Positions 34,894 to 47,800 of a stretch of 64,000 nucleotides of DNA are shown piece by piece. Each line of letters starts with the position of its first letter. The first letter of the stretch is position 1. The notes beneath the pieces were generated by a model. That model made no database searches. It was not told where the DNA came from and saw only the letters and a program-made list of their open reading frames with translations. Source of the stretch: Macrocybe gigantea (Eukaryota; Basidiomycota; Agaricomycetes; Agaricales; Callistosporiaceae); contig SJRY01000252.1 of assembly GCA_011319805.1 (NCBI GenBank), forward strand, positions 310,001 to 374,000. Direction: 5' to 3'. The position numbers and the translations under genes are program-made.

Positions 34894-37721
34894 ATGTCTT
34901 GGACGCCCGCCAGAACGCTGGCAGAAAGTAAGCAATCCCCGCGCCGCATCACAATGCTAAGAAAACTAATTTCCCTTAGCCGACGCTATTCTATGCGCCC
35001 CGGCAACATTCATGAAGTCGAAACGAGCCTCGTTGACGGGCGGCTATACCGTGTCTACAAATCCCTCTGGCCGTCCATGCGCCAATTCTGGTTGTCCTGC
35101 GTTGACAAGCATGCCGACATGACCTACATTGTGTTCGAGGATCAGCGCTATACGTACCGAGAAGTGCATGAAAAGGCCGTTAAGGTTGCTGCGCTTTTCC
35201 GCCATGTACATGGCATCAAGAAAGGCAGGTTATGAACTCGACCATGTCCTTTTTCCCCAACTCAAACTTGTTGGTAGGGGACAGAGTGGGTATCTGCTCT
35301 CGCAACTGTCCTGATTATTTGGCTGCATTTTGGGCATGCCGTATGTACCATATGCGTCCTAATCTCACGCCAACGCCGCGTAGGCTTATTTTGCTACTCT
35401 AGATCTCATCGGTGCCGTGTCCGTCCTGATCAACGCGTGAGTGGGTGGGAAATTGCGCACCATCTTTCCTACTGAGGGAGCTTGTCAGGTGGCTGCCTCT
35501 TGAGCCTCTGCGTTTTTGTCTTTCACATACGCAATGCAGGCTTGTCATTGCCGACCCAGAGCGAGCGGATGTGCTGGAGCCAGTTTCGTCGGATATCATG
35601 AAAGAACCAGCGTTTGCTGGGTTCTTGGTTTTTGACAGCCACGAGGGCAAGGGACAGTGGAAGAATATGCAATGCTTCCGGACCGTGGTGCAGAAATACG
35701 AAGGGAAAGTGGATGATATCCTCAATCCGGATGAGGTCATAATGCCTGAGGATAATGCGGCCATCATGTTCACGTCTGGTGCGAGCTGCCTGTCCTTCTG
35801 CCTCGATCTGCGCCGCTAAACGGTTCCCGATATGTAGGGACGACTGGTATGCCGAAGGGTGTACTCAGTACCCAACGACAGTTCTTGACAAACGTCCTTA
35901 ATGTGCCAGTTCTCTGTGTTACTTTGCCCGATCACTTTCTCACTACAACACAAGGTCCTTGTTGGCGGAAGCCGAGCAGCTCTGCGGCGGGGAGAGGACT
36001 ATCCTCCGCCGCCACTAAGCGGACCTCAGAAAGGCCTTCTCGTCTCCGTTCCGTTGTTCCATGTAACAGGAACCACAAGCTTTTCCGTGAGGACTTGCGT
36101 TCTGCTATCGGCCGAGCGACGCCAATGACCATCGTCTCGTCAGATGATGGCTACGTTAATGGGTTGGAAAATTATATTAACGAGAAAATGGGAAGCTGAG
36201 AAGGTGTGTGATTCAGACGTCATGAACGAAGAGTTGATACTGATGGACGACTAATAGCCGCGAGGTAAGACGACTACCGTGACTCTAGGAAGGAGACGAC
36301 GAATTTACCGGAATTGGGTAGATTAATTAAGATTGAGAACATATGCGTTGCAGGAGGGTAAGCATATCATAATCACTCGTGGCACCGTCTCTCACACATC
36401 TGGCTTCAGCGTCCCAGCAATGGTCGCCGATCTCACAGAAAGCTCTTTGGTTGGACATCCTCTGGAAGGTTTATTATTCGGCGGTTCGCCGGCTCCCGAC
36501 AGCCTCGTGCCGCGAGCTCGAAAGGCCTTCCCCACTGCTACCATGTGCGTCTGCTTCTTTGCGCGACATCTACAGAAGTCGGACGGTTTCACAGGAGCCA
36601 AGCGTATGGTCTTACAGAGACGAATTCAATAGCCGTTTCGGTGCGTGTCCAATGAACTTCATCTTTTTATATATTCAGACTGACCGTCTTTGCCTCAAGT
36701 TTGCTGGCGAAGATTACATCGCACGGCCGACGAGCACGTAAGACCGCGAACTGTCTTCGATTTCTGATAGTAAACGCCCTATCCTTTTACAGAGGGCTGC
36801 CTTCTCCTGTGAATGAGATCAGGATTATGCATGAAAATAAATGCGTCCCACCCGGCAGCGTCGGGGAAGTTTGGCTGTAAGTGCTATCAACCTTCTTTAG
36901 TATGGTTCTTCACGCTTCTTCAGACGCGGTCCAAATGTTATGAAATGTTATTGGCGTGACCCAGGTAACGTTCAGGATTCCTGCCGTTTCTTTCATATCT
37001 GCTGACGTGTGTGGTCCATCAGCGGCCACAGAGAAGATACTGACCGCAGATGGATGGCTGAGGACTGGGGATCTCGGATCACTGGACAATGAAGGTTTTT
37101 TGTATATCAAAGACAGGCGTGAGTCGCCCATTGATTCCGTCTGATGGTGACCATTGTCGTTGACTTCATCGACTGAAAAGTAAAGGATATCATAATTCGT
37201 GGTGGAGAGAATGTTGTAAGGACATTCACTTGATCGGCTGTCTAGTCATATTCAAAATGAGGTTACGCTCAGGACTCGATATCGGTGGAAAATGCCTTGT
37301 ACGCTGATCCTCGGATTTTGGAGGCCGCGGCCGTTGGTGTTCCGGATGAACGTCTTGGAGAACTCGTCGCTGCCGTGATTTCCGTGAAACCAGCACATCA
37401 GGAACATGTGACAGAGGCCGCGCTGATAGCACTGGCACGAAAAAGGTTTGGCTCTTCGGTAAGCTCCACATGGATCGCTACTGACCCACCTCCTCGAATT
37501 AGTCTGCCAAGATTCGCGGTCCCCGTAATGATCGTCATCACGCACGAGCCATTCGGTATGCTTTGCCGTACTCATACTGAGCTACTACTTATGATATTGC
37601 ACTCGACAGAACATACTCCCTCCGGCAAAATCGTGAAAGGCGAACTCCGGAGATTGCTCGTCGGCATTGGGAGGCTAGGCAACGCAAAGGTCTGGGGCGA
37701 GAGCCTCATGCTAATCTCTAG
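34894..37721 (+). CDS. Acyl-CoA/4-coumarate-CoA ligase-type AMP-binding enzyme (one-base frame break)
   Basis: ANL-superfamily enzyme activating a carboxylic acid through an acyl-adenylate and then coenzyme A. The start at 34894 leads through a short first exon into [11 protein letters not shown]. Motifs include the AMP loop [12 protein letters not shown] (spanning an intron near 35.8 kb), [13 protein letters not shown], the A5-type [11 protein letters not shown], the [22 protein letters not shown] hinge region and the catalytic lysine segment [13 protein letters not shown]. The last part reads [13 protein letters not shown] only after adding one G near 37656, with stop TAG 37719-37721. A further one-base problem is possible at a tiny exon near 36255. 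Intron 35225-35277 has a GC donor. No signal peptide or clear peroxisomal tripeptide is seen. Substrate unknown. Confidence 0.85.
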
Positions 37722-37993
37722 TGCACATTACATCGTAAACGGACGGAGGATATACTATTATATGCATCTGAAGTTGTATCATTTATCAGTACTACTACTC
37801 ACACGTTCACCACATGTATGGCTATCTAGGGAGGAACTGTTAATGACAATTTCCTGAATTACGTAATTTGTAAATTGCAATTCTATTTTTTTTTCTGTCT
37901 CTCCGCTACTGAATTGCCTGCGGTGAAGACGAACATGCTACACCTCAAGCTCCGTCGACAGTCCTTTTCTCTTCTCAATACTGCCTGTACACG

Positions 37994-40067
37994 ATGAGCG
38001 ACGGGCAAGGGTCTCGCTCAGCACAGGATCTGGAACTAGACAGTTATGCCGTTCATTTTCAACACCATCTCGATCACTTTCGAGCACATCTGGCGGGCAA
38101 AGGGAAGGAATCCTTGTTACCGTCTTTTCACCCTCCGGCTGGTTATTGGACCAAGGACGAAAAGGAACTGTTTTTTCGCTTATTAGCGAGGCATTCGCGT
38201 CTTCGTCCAGACCTCATTGCCGACTCTATAAAATCTAAGACTGTGTTGGACGTTTGCACATACATCGATGCTTTGGACGAAGGTTGGCGCCATTACCAAC
38301 ATCTTGGTCCCATAAGACATTCTGCGGAACAGGCATTTGAAGTATCGGATTCTTGGGCCGAATGGGAGGATCAGGCAGCCACCTCCCTTGTGGACCTTGA
38401 ACAAGATTGGGAGGCGAAGGACTCTGAAAATCAACTACACAGGATATAGCAGCTAGGAAGGCTTCAATGCGGCCCTTGGCCTTGCAGGATGAGTCCACAA
38501 TGCCTACATCTGACTTCCATACCTGGGAAATCAGCAGGAGGCTTCAAGAGCGTCAACGGCAAACATTTCAGCACCTCAATTCCCACCATCTCAGGGTCAT
38601 AGATTATCTTCGTCGACACGATTCAGGTTCAAGTCTTCTTGACGAGAGGTCGCATCCCGAGGATCAAAGCCCTCAAACCTACCCAGAGCCACCTCTGTCG
38701 GTCAGCAGCGCGGACAGGCACTCTTCGTCCTCCATGACGATTGATGAGACCATTGACCCCGTCCTCATGAATACGTCGCGCGGAGTTCAGAGCGATTCAG
38801 GAAATGTTGACGAACGCCAGTCTTTGTCGTCCCCTAGATCCCCGCAGATGAATCCTGTTACATCCTTTCCCCATGCGGTCCAAAAGCTCCTAATGTTCCT
38901 CCTCTTGACGGTCATATTGCTTCGCCGGACGATAGGATGTCAGGCGAAGTGACGGCGTCCCATCTCAGTCCCAAATCTCGGCGACGTATCCAAAAACGAT
39001 TATATATGCGTCGCAAGCGTGCAGAGATGAAGAAAGAACGGCTGTCACGGATATTTCATCTGATCAACACAACAATAGAATTCCCAGGAAACGGCGTCAC
39101 AGAGAGGATGACAACAGCATGCCCTCTAGCCGAAAAACGTCCTCTTCGCCTCCGGCTACCGCTGCTGATGACGCGGAGCATCTATATGTGTCCGGAGATC
39201 ACTGGTTAGTGATGACGATGAAGAATTTTTTGTGGGTGAAGCCCGCAATCGAAAGCGTCCGCGTCATAGCAAGAAAGGCGGACTTATCAAACGATATAAA
39301 GTCTTGAAGGAGTTTTCTTCCATTGGGATAGATGTCGATGTCATCACACGCCAGGAGCTGGAGCTTTTCCACCTGTCTACCTTGGGTCACCTCATTGAGT
39401 GCGCAGTTCGATCTGTTTCCTGTTATCGGTGTTGCCATACTTAAAGCCGCAATATAGGTTACATCAATTGGCGTACGATGACCCAGAATCGTCCTCTGCT
39501 TCATCGATATCTGCGGATACTATCAGGATTTTAATCTCTATTGTTACCGAATTCACAAGGAAAGTCGTGCATCATGCTGTGGTCCTCTCCGAACAAGACA
39601 GAAATATGAAAGGAGATACCAAAGTCTGGCGCCGCAATCAAGATGAGGTTTGTTGTTCCTTGAATCAGGGAAATTTATTTATTTTACTCAATGATGGTTA
39701 GATCACCCATGAGAACGTCGTCCGGGCTTTGGACATAATGGGCTTGAGCGGCTTGTCTAAGGAGAAACATTTTTCTCGCTTTATAGACAATTCGTCCGGG
39801 GAAAGTGAAAGCAAACCGGATGAGGAAGATCGGCGGGTTGGACCCAGCTTGCAATCACAATCGTCTTTCGTTTATCTCCCGAAGTCATATGCTAGGCAGA
39901 ACGACAGGGTCATAGATTGGAACAATGAAGAGGACATGGAAGATCTGAATAGGGAGCTGGGCGAGGAGCAAGAACTGGATGAAAATGATGCCATTGCCTC
40001 TCAACGGTATGAACAAGATCTATGGGTGTCGATGGGGAGAGTAGGTCAATCCAACCAAAATAGATGA
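37994..40067 (+). CDS. RRN5: RNA polymerase I upstream activation factor subunit RRN5 (frame breaks)
   Basis: SANT/Myb-type subunit of the factor that activates rDNA transcription by Pol I. The N-terminal SANT region reads YWTKDEKELFFRLLARHSRLRPDLIAD. A basic segment (SPKSRRRIQKRLYMRRKRAEMKKER) follows, then the C-terminal conserved part (EFSSIGIDVDVITRQELELFHLSTLG) and an acidic end. The frame changes after EAKDSE at 38427-38430: a fifth A restores KSTTQDIAARKASM. Two later changes near 38.9 and 39.05 kb could be very short introns (41 and 35 nt) or further indels. Family assignment rests on domain order and these short motifs. Confidence 0.72.
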
Positions 40068-40135
40068 ATATATTCGTATATCTCAAAGGTCGTTAGTTTC
40101 CTACATTGTCAATAATTATACGACACTGTCGAGCA

Positions 40136-41585
40136 TCAAAGCTTTGGTCCTTCGCTCTTGAGACGGACGACAACTTTACCCCATGTCCCTCTGTTCTCAA
40201 GAGCACTTAATGCGTCCGCAAGCCTCTCAAAGGGAAGGACATCCTTGTATACGACTGGTTTCACTCGGCCTGATGCAAAGAGTCTGAGACAGATGCATCA
40301 GTGAAAGCATGCCCTTAGCCGAACATTCTACATACTCTAGAAGACTCTTCCACACGACCGGAACGCGGCTGGGCTCGTGTTCTGTCGTGTATCAATAACG
40401 AATCTGGAATAGGAGGCAACGATAGTTTCACGTACTGGTATAAGCTCCCCAGTGTAAACCCACCAACGAGATATTTTTGAGTAAAACGAGGTTCATTGGC
40501 ACCTGAACCGGGATAAGAAATAGGGCAGTCGTGAAAAGCTTGGATGCTACCTTTTCGATGGAACCCGCGGCGAAACCGATGATCAACGCTCTGCCTTTCC
40601 AAGCGATACACTTCAGTGAATCTAGTCATAAGGTCGAGCCATGATTAGCTTGCGCCAAATGTTTTCCTTGTGAAGAAGCTCGCCATTGATCAATCCTACT
40701 GGGTCGTATATGACATCGACTCCTTTTCCACCGGTAAGCCGTAAGACTTCCTTCTGCCATCCGGGTTCGGTGTAATTAATACCGAAATCAGCACCGCCAA
40801 GCTGCTTTGCTATGTCGAGCTTCGCTTGTGAGCCCGCTGCGGCAATGACTTTGGCCCCAAGCGCTAAAGTGTGACATTGAGAGAACCTTCTTCATCAAAT
40901 CAAGAATTTTCATTTCGATAGAACAAACCTTTGGCCAGCTGCACGGCTGCAATGCCGACCCCTCCCGCTGCTGCTGTAACGAGGACCCACTCGCCTAGGA
41001 AGGTAATCAGGCCAAGGTTGAGTTTGACAGGGGGTGTGTGTGGCTCTCACCGGGTTGCAGCTGAGCGCGACCCACCAGGGCCTCGTAGCTAGTCGGCCAT
41101 GTGATATACAAGCCTGCCGAAGAATGTTGACAGACACGCAGCATTTAGATTGGGGGGTTCTTCTTACCTGCGCCTTGATCGTACGTTATGGAATCAGGGA
41201 GAGGCAGCAGGCTGTTGGGGTCCACAGCAATCTTGTCTGCAAAGGCGCCCTGCACGGCGCCGAAGACTCTATCTCCGGGTTTGAAGTGGCATCCTTTCGG
41301 GATGGGGGAATCTCTGGATATCCTTCCGGCCAGTTCAGTCCCCAGCACAAACGGCAGTGGCGGTTTGCTCTGGTGTTTCCCCTGCGCTTGAAGGATCTGG
41401 AGTCCATGGGGCATCAGCTGCGCTCTCAGACGTTGTGAATTGCGGGAACGTACATCAAAAAAGTTTAGACCCGTGCTGTACACGTCGACGAGCACATGTC
41501 CCTCTGGGACCTTCGGCTCTGGAGCATTGGTTGTGAGAGGAATTTCCGATGGGTGCTTGAGCTCTGAAACAATGAATGCTCGCAT
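40136..41585 (-). CDS. Quinone oxidoreductase-like protein (MDR family)
   Basis: NADPH-dependent medium-chain dehydrogenase/reductase without the zinc-alcohol dehydrogenase signature, similar to fungal zeta-crystallin-type reductases. ATG 41585 gives MRAFIVSELKHPSEIPL. The GroES-like part contains LPFVLGTELAGRIS and FKPGDRVFGAVQGAFAD, and the nucleotide-binding fold has WVLVTAAAGGVGIAAVQLAKALGAKVIA. The end reads LFASGRVKPVVYKD and VVVRLKSEGPKL, stop at 40136-40138. Intron 40622-40683 has a GC donor. I could follow the frame through all introns. The tail faces that of RRN5 with only 68 nt between stop codons. Substrate unknown. Confidence 0.87.
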
Positions 41586-41829
41586 GATGAAGGCAGGGGA
41601 AGGAGTCTGCAGAGACGAGCGAACACTAGGGCTGCATTTCAAGGCCACTCTCGGGTTTCTAAAAGCCGGAGTGGCGTCAACAACTCAAAGATTGATCAAA
41701 TGCTATTCGAATGTATATATACAGTGGAATCATGTTCTACGTCGTGAACAAGCTATTGGTATGTGACTAACCGATACATTTTATTTTCGTTCCAAGAGAC
41801 CATCGAGCGCATTGCGTTGTCTAATTATT

Positions 41830-44800
41830 TTAGCTGAAAGCAAAACCTTCACCTCCCTCGTTAATAGCCAATAGCAGTTGCTGCCGAAGCATCTCGTATG
41901 ATGTATACTGCGGTAGATCAATTTGATTGAAGCCTACGAAACAGTTCAACTTGGGAATCAAAGCAAAAATGCTCACACAACGTACATGTATGCGCTTGGG
42001 GCAGACGGTCAGATGCCCCGTAAGCTTTGTGGATGGAGAATTTCTGAACGCCTTGGACTCCTTGCAACTCCGTGAATCCACCCAAGGGGACGCGAGAGGT
42101 CCCCGTCGCGAAGCTGAGAACTTTAGCGCGTTCGTCACGATTGAAGGATTTCAGCGCTCGCCACCACCAGACTATATTCGGGTCAGAACTCGTGTATCCG
42201 TTGTATTCGGTCGCTGCCCGCCATTCGTCGACATCAATATCAGGAGTTCCTGAGATCAGCAATTCTAGTTCTTGTTCGTTGAACTAAATCCGACCGTCTT
42301 CAATATCGGATGACATGCACAGAGGCGAAGACAACGTACAATCGTAATCAGATCTTTAGGGATGATCTCATAGAACCCAGTCAGGAAGCTCTCGATTTGG
42401 TTTTTGATGGAAGAGTACAGTCGATATTGCGCTGACAATTGAACGAATTCTCGCTTGTTCTCTTGAGTCACTTGGAGGGTCTCTCCGCCTTCCTTGAGAG
42501 GCACGATCTTGTTCACACCGAACTGTTCAGATGGTCGTGAGTATCTACAACTCGCTTTTCAACAATTGTGACTCACCTCATCTGCTTCAACGCTAAAAGT
42601 GAGCTCCAATACAGTGGGGTCATTCTCTAGAATCCAGCATAGAGAATTGTAGTACTCGGGATCCACCCATTCGACGTCTCTGTAATCAACCGGTTTGCCC
42701 AGCATTTGGCGATAGAGACTGCGAGCGAAGTATGCGTCAAGCAAACGTCCGTCGTATATGGCCTTTCCAATAACACGTCCAACGAACTTGAAGAATGAAA
42801 GGTGTTCTGGGTTGATCCAAGAATCCTTGTTTGGTTGGTACGTGAGCTTGTCTGCGGCACACGGTTGGAACAACGCATTGTTCGGATCGAACATTTGTCG
42901 TGCCAGTATTTGGAACCATTCTCGGGTGACTCCACCCGCATCGACACCTTCTTCGTCGTAGAATCGGACGCTGAGCTTGCCATACTTAATCTGTTCACCC
43001 GTCTTTCTCTGCAAGTGTTGGAAGCTGTCTTCGAACACGCGGGCTCTTCGGACATTCAACTGCAAGGTTCCATAGTGTTCTCGTCCATGAGGCCGACGAT
43101 GGAGTTGCTGGCTGAAATAGTTCCTCTTGTTGTCGAAATCCAAAACCCGTGGATTGTGAACCAACAAGGAGAACGAACCGCTCATGAGCGAAGGATTGTT
43201 CCGCACCATGAGGTTCAAGATCTTTCGGTGAGAGTCTGTGAACGTGACAAAAAGATCTTCCATCGACTCTCTTGGCGTTGTCGGAGACCGAGGCGATGCA
43301 GATACTCGTAAGGCTCGAGCGGCGTTTGATACTTTGGGACCGACATATTTGCAGACTACCATCAACGATTCGATGAGTGGCAGCAAGACTGTGGCAACGT
43401 GCTCTATCGCCGGATTATCCTCGATGATTGACAGGCAGTTGCCCAATCTCCTCCAAAGACCAGAAAATTGGAACGATTCGTATATGGCTTGCACCTTCTC
43501 TACATCTTCGCTCGAAATGGCGTCGGGAGAGCCCTGCGTTTTCGGCGAATACATATAATCAATGGTCTTCAGAACCCTCAAGAGCTTGGCCTGAACAGAG
43601 GACGGCGAAGAGAAGTTTGAGGCAACGAAAGACACCAATGCATCGCCTTGTGGCTCTTGGAGAGTTTTTGAAAGTTCATCAAGGTCGTCGGACAGTGCAT
43701 GACCAAATTCTTGGGCTTTTGACCTGAGCTCTTGGGCAATGACGTCGCGAGCGTCAGGAAGATAAGATAAATGTTGAATCAGGGCAAGACTTTGTTGGAA
43801 TGTTTTCCCCGAACATTCCCCAACTGTCAAAATATTCACAATTAGGCGCAATACGGGGTGGGGGATCTGAGGGGGGTTGGCAACGAGTATTTTTTCTTCG
43901 ACAGCCTCGATCGACGTGTCTTGATCTTTGTTCCCTGAAGCCGGTTGATCAGGAGCAGATGGTTCTGATCTGAGTCAGCCTAGGAAGAGTACAGATACGC
44001 AAAGCTACGTACCAGGTTGGTTCGCCGTTTGGGTGGACTGTTCAGGATTCTGACTAGATGCGGTTTCAACAGTGGCAGAACCTTGATCTTGCGTGGATGA
44101 CTGGGCTGTGGCCGAGGTTGATACTTCTGGAGAGGACTTTTTTCCATCCTTCAGACTTGCCAATGGCCGTGTCACAGTAGACAGAAGGCTAACGACCGAT
44201 TCCAAGATGGCCGGAGTCCGAAGTATTGACTGTCGATCTAAAAGGCTCAGTAGAAGAACAATGGGATAATGTGTCTGCGGCGGTTGTTTTTCCTTCCCTT
44301 TGCCTTTTTTAGAGGTCGCTCTACGGAGACCCGCAGGCAACTCGTGCTCTGTAAGGAAGAATAGCGAGGAAAGCTCATTCGAAGTGACAATATATGTCAA
44401 GGCTTCTAGACAACGCTGGGAGACAAGTTCAGGGACAGCTTCCAGGTGAGAGCTGGAGGAAATGCCAATCGGATATTCCGAAACTGCCTTCTGCTTGCCC
44501 ACCGATTTTGGGGTTTGCGGTTTCGTATTGCGGAAAGACAGCTGTGCAAAACTCTTGTCAACAGCGGCAAGATCTCCGGAGCCATCTTGCAAGATATTCA
44601 ACAAGAGGTTGAAAAGTTCCGTTCGGGTTCTAGCGTTCTCACACAGATTAAGCAACACTTTGAACAGGAGCGTTTTCCGAGAGACTTCGGGGTAAAAGAG
44701 GAGTTTCGTGAGAATCGCAACACCCGTCTTGTCCAGGAGTTGTATCGCGTCGTGCTGGGGAGTGAACTTCCGGACTGGATGCTGTGGAGCAGGTATCACT

Positions 44801-47800
44801 CGGGTTATGGGATGTGACGCCCGGAGAGAATGCAGGTTCTCGCGAAAGGTACCAATTTCGGCGAGCATGTGTGAGGGAAGTGTCTGAATGAAGCCGTCGT
44901 CTTGCTCCATGAGAATGGTCTGGCGAAGCGAAGGGTCAAGGCTTGCAATGAACGTTGCATTATCCATGTCGACGGGTGCACCGGAAGTAGTCTGTCGTTG
45001 TACCGCTTCTTGTTGAATGATTTCGGCGCGAATCTCTGGTGGCAAGGCATCTAGAAATTCTGCGCTAATCTGAGAGTCCGCAGGTCGCTCAACCCTAGCA
45101 TTTTGCTGATCGCGAACATGCTGGTTAAGAACCTCCTCCCTCATGTCATCAGGGAGGGCTTCCAAGAACGTGGGGTCGATGCCTGTATCGGTAATGTCGA
45201 CGGGACTTCCGTGGATCAAGACCGTGATGCGCTGTGTAGATGCTGCAGCCGAGGCAGACTCAGAAGCGGTGTTCGAAGTGCCTGCTTCTCCGCTTTCAGG
45301 TTCTGCGCTTTCCTGGGCCACTGAAACGTCCGCCATCTCAGTGTCAACATCCACGACAGTTTCCATGGCTTGATCTTGCTGAATGGGGATGGATCCACCC
45401 GCAGGCGCAGGTTCTCCTAAACCGTGTGCTGTGTCTTCTTCTTGCGAGGTCTGGGCCGTGGCTTCATCAGCTTTGGTTTTCTCCTCAGTCTCTGCTTCCG
45501 CCGCCTGAATCTCTGCTTTTGCTTTCGCTTCTGCTTGACGGGCCAATTCCTGCTCTTCCTTCAGCTTAGCCTGTTTGATCGTTTCCACAGCCGCTGGCAG
45601 CAATGCTAAGGCTACATGGTTGGCCAACTTGCTCGTGCGTTCAGGAGCAAAATCGCCATGGAGAATCTTGACCTCCTGTGACCATCGCTGAATAGTGAAT
45701 AACGGCTCTAATTCCCGAGCTGGTCTCTCGCCCTGTTGGTTAGGCGCTCTGTCGACACGAACTGATGCGGCGTATGGAGGACCTCGACGGTGAGAAATAT
45801 ACCCTCGATCTAGATTCACAGTAGCCCCAGCGGGTACATCAACTCGAATTGCCTCTGGACCGCCTCCTCCGCGCCCTCTTGACATGACATGTTGGAAGAA
45901 TTGGATGCCAGTAGTTCCACCAATCAGAGTCTCGATCGTTTGGATGAGGTCATTAGCGCCACTGCCAAGGAGGCGTTGGGCTTGTCGGGCGCCTCTGAAT
46001 TGGTTGATGGAATGGCGGCCGTTAGTAGGGGCGGAACTGTTCAGTAGCAGGGGATGCGTTGTAGCCTCTGGGCCTGGTGCCGAAGCATTGTCCTGCCTCG
46101 GGTGAACACACGAGCGTCCTCATCTAGAAAGAGATGTAGGCATTCATGTAGCGCGTTGGCGTGAAAATGACCTACCACTACGGCGAGGATGTACGACGAT
46201 ATTATCCCGATTGCCAGTGACGTTAACGAAAGCTTCAGCGAAGTCAATGGGACCACCTGGTTCATCAAGTGCGTAATCTTCATCCGAAGCCAATTCGCCC
46301 TCATCTTCATCATGAATGATTTGTATGGGGACTATGAGGCATGTCAATCGTACTGGCAGCATATATGATGTTTGACTAACCTGTGTGCCCTTCATCTTCC
46401 TCCAACTCTTCCCCAAGTATGACACCATCAGCTTCTCCGCGAATGTCCTGGTAATTGAGATGTTTAAGATGGAGATGTTTCTCTGAACTAAGTCTTACGT
46501 ACCTGCCATAGCATATCTTCTCCTTCGTCTTCGTCTTCGTCGCCGTCATCCATTTCAGCATGTTCTTCGACGTCTTCATCTTCGTTCTCGACGAGATCAT
46601 CCTCTTCTTCTTCCTCACCCTCTTCCCAAGACTCCGCAGATTCATGTGCCTCGTCATCCATTTCGTCTTCATCCTCTCCCTCATCAGTTTCTGACGTGTC
46701 TTCACTGCCTGTCTCTTCACCAAAATCCATGTCGACATCGGAATCCATCTCCGCTTCCTCGTCCATTTCGTTTTCTGCTCCGTAGTGGGTATCCTCCATT
46801 TCCTATGCGAACTCATTAGCTTTACTCAAGGACAGCATGAATGAGCGCCTACCCCTCCATACATGCCCAAAGCTGACGTGCGGTACAAATCGGGCGTTTC
46901 CTCACGTTCAATCTCTTCTGTTCCTGATTCTTCTTCGTCGGATTCCATGGACGCGATGCTTTCGGCTTTTGCACCTTCGGTAACGTCCTTGGTTTTGCCT
47001 GGTGGCTTGCTCATTTTGATAGCAATCTTCGTCCTGGAGAACAAGGATCAGTTGATGGCGACGACGAATGACGCAAACCATTGAACTTACAGTAATTCCA
47101 AAGGCCGCAGGATCGACGGAACAAGGCTGCGAACGTTCGGATAGTTCAGATCAATTTCGGAGAGAGCTGTTGTGAGGGTCTGGACGAAGTTCTTCTCCAA
47201 CATGATCTTCGCGATGTGGGTTGGATTTTCGTCAGGTTGTTTGCGGGTCGTAGAATTGAATTTGACTGTCAACAATCGATGACAGAGATCCGCGCCAGCT
47301 AGAAGTCGACCGTATCGAGCATCCACTGCCTCTGTTGGAGAAATATCTTTGATAGCCCTGCTAACGGCCTCCAATACAAACTTCCGGACCGATATCAAAT
47401 CGGAGGACATTTCACGTGTATCATGACTATGTGTTGTGTCCACACAAAGGGCCACGACAACTGACATGGCCCAGCTGCACAACGTCATCCGATTCCGTGC
47501 TCTACCATCCGGGTTTGCATTGATTGTACCAAAGGTGATCAAGTCGTTCAGAAGGAATTGAAGTGCTCCAGTTCTGAACTTGCCGGGGACCTCTTTTGCA
47601 GGCGTTTGCGTACGTTTCTTCGACGAATATGACAGGAACGCAATCTTGCAGGAGTCGTAAGAGAAAAGAAGTTCCGTGAGACATTGCATGAGGAAGCATT
47701 CGTAATCATAGAGGTCGCTCATATTGACGTCGGCCTTGGGTGTATCTTCGTTTCGTTCGGCGGTTGCATTGGACTCTTGAGGGATTCCTGGATCAGCAGG

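Noticed and set aside
36250..36330. A second frame break in the ligase near a tiny exon
   Set aside because: An alternative acceptor gives an open frame without an indel, so I list it only as uncertain.
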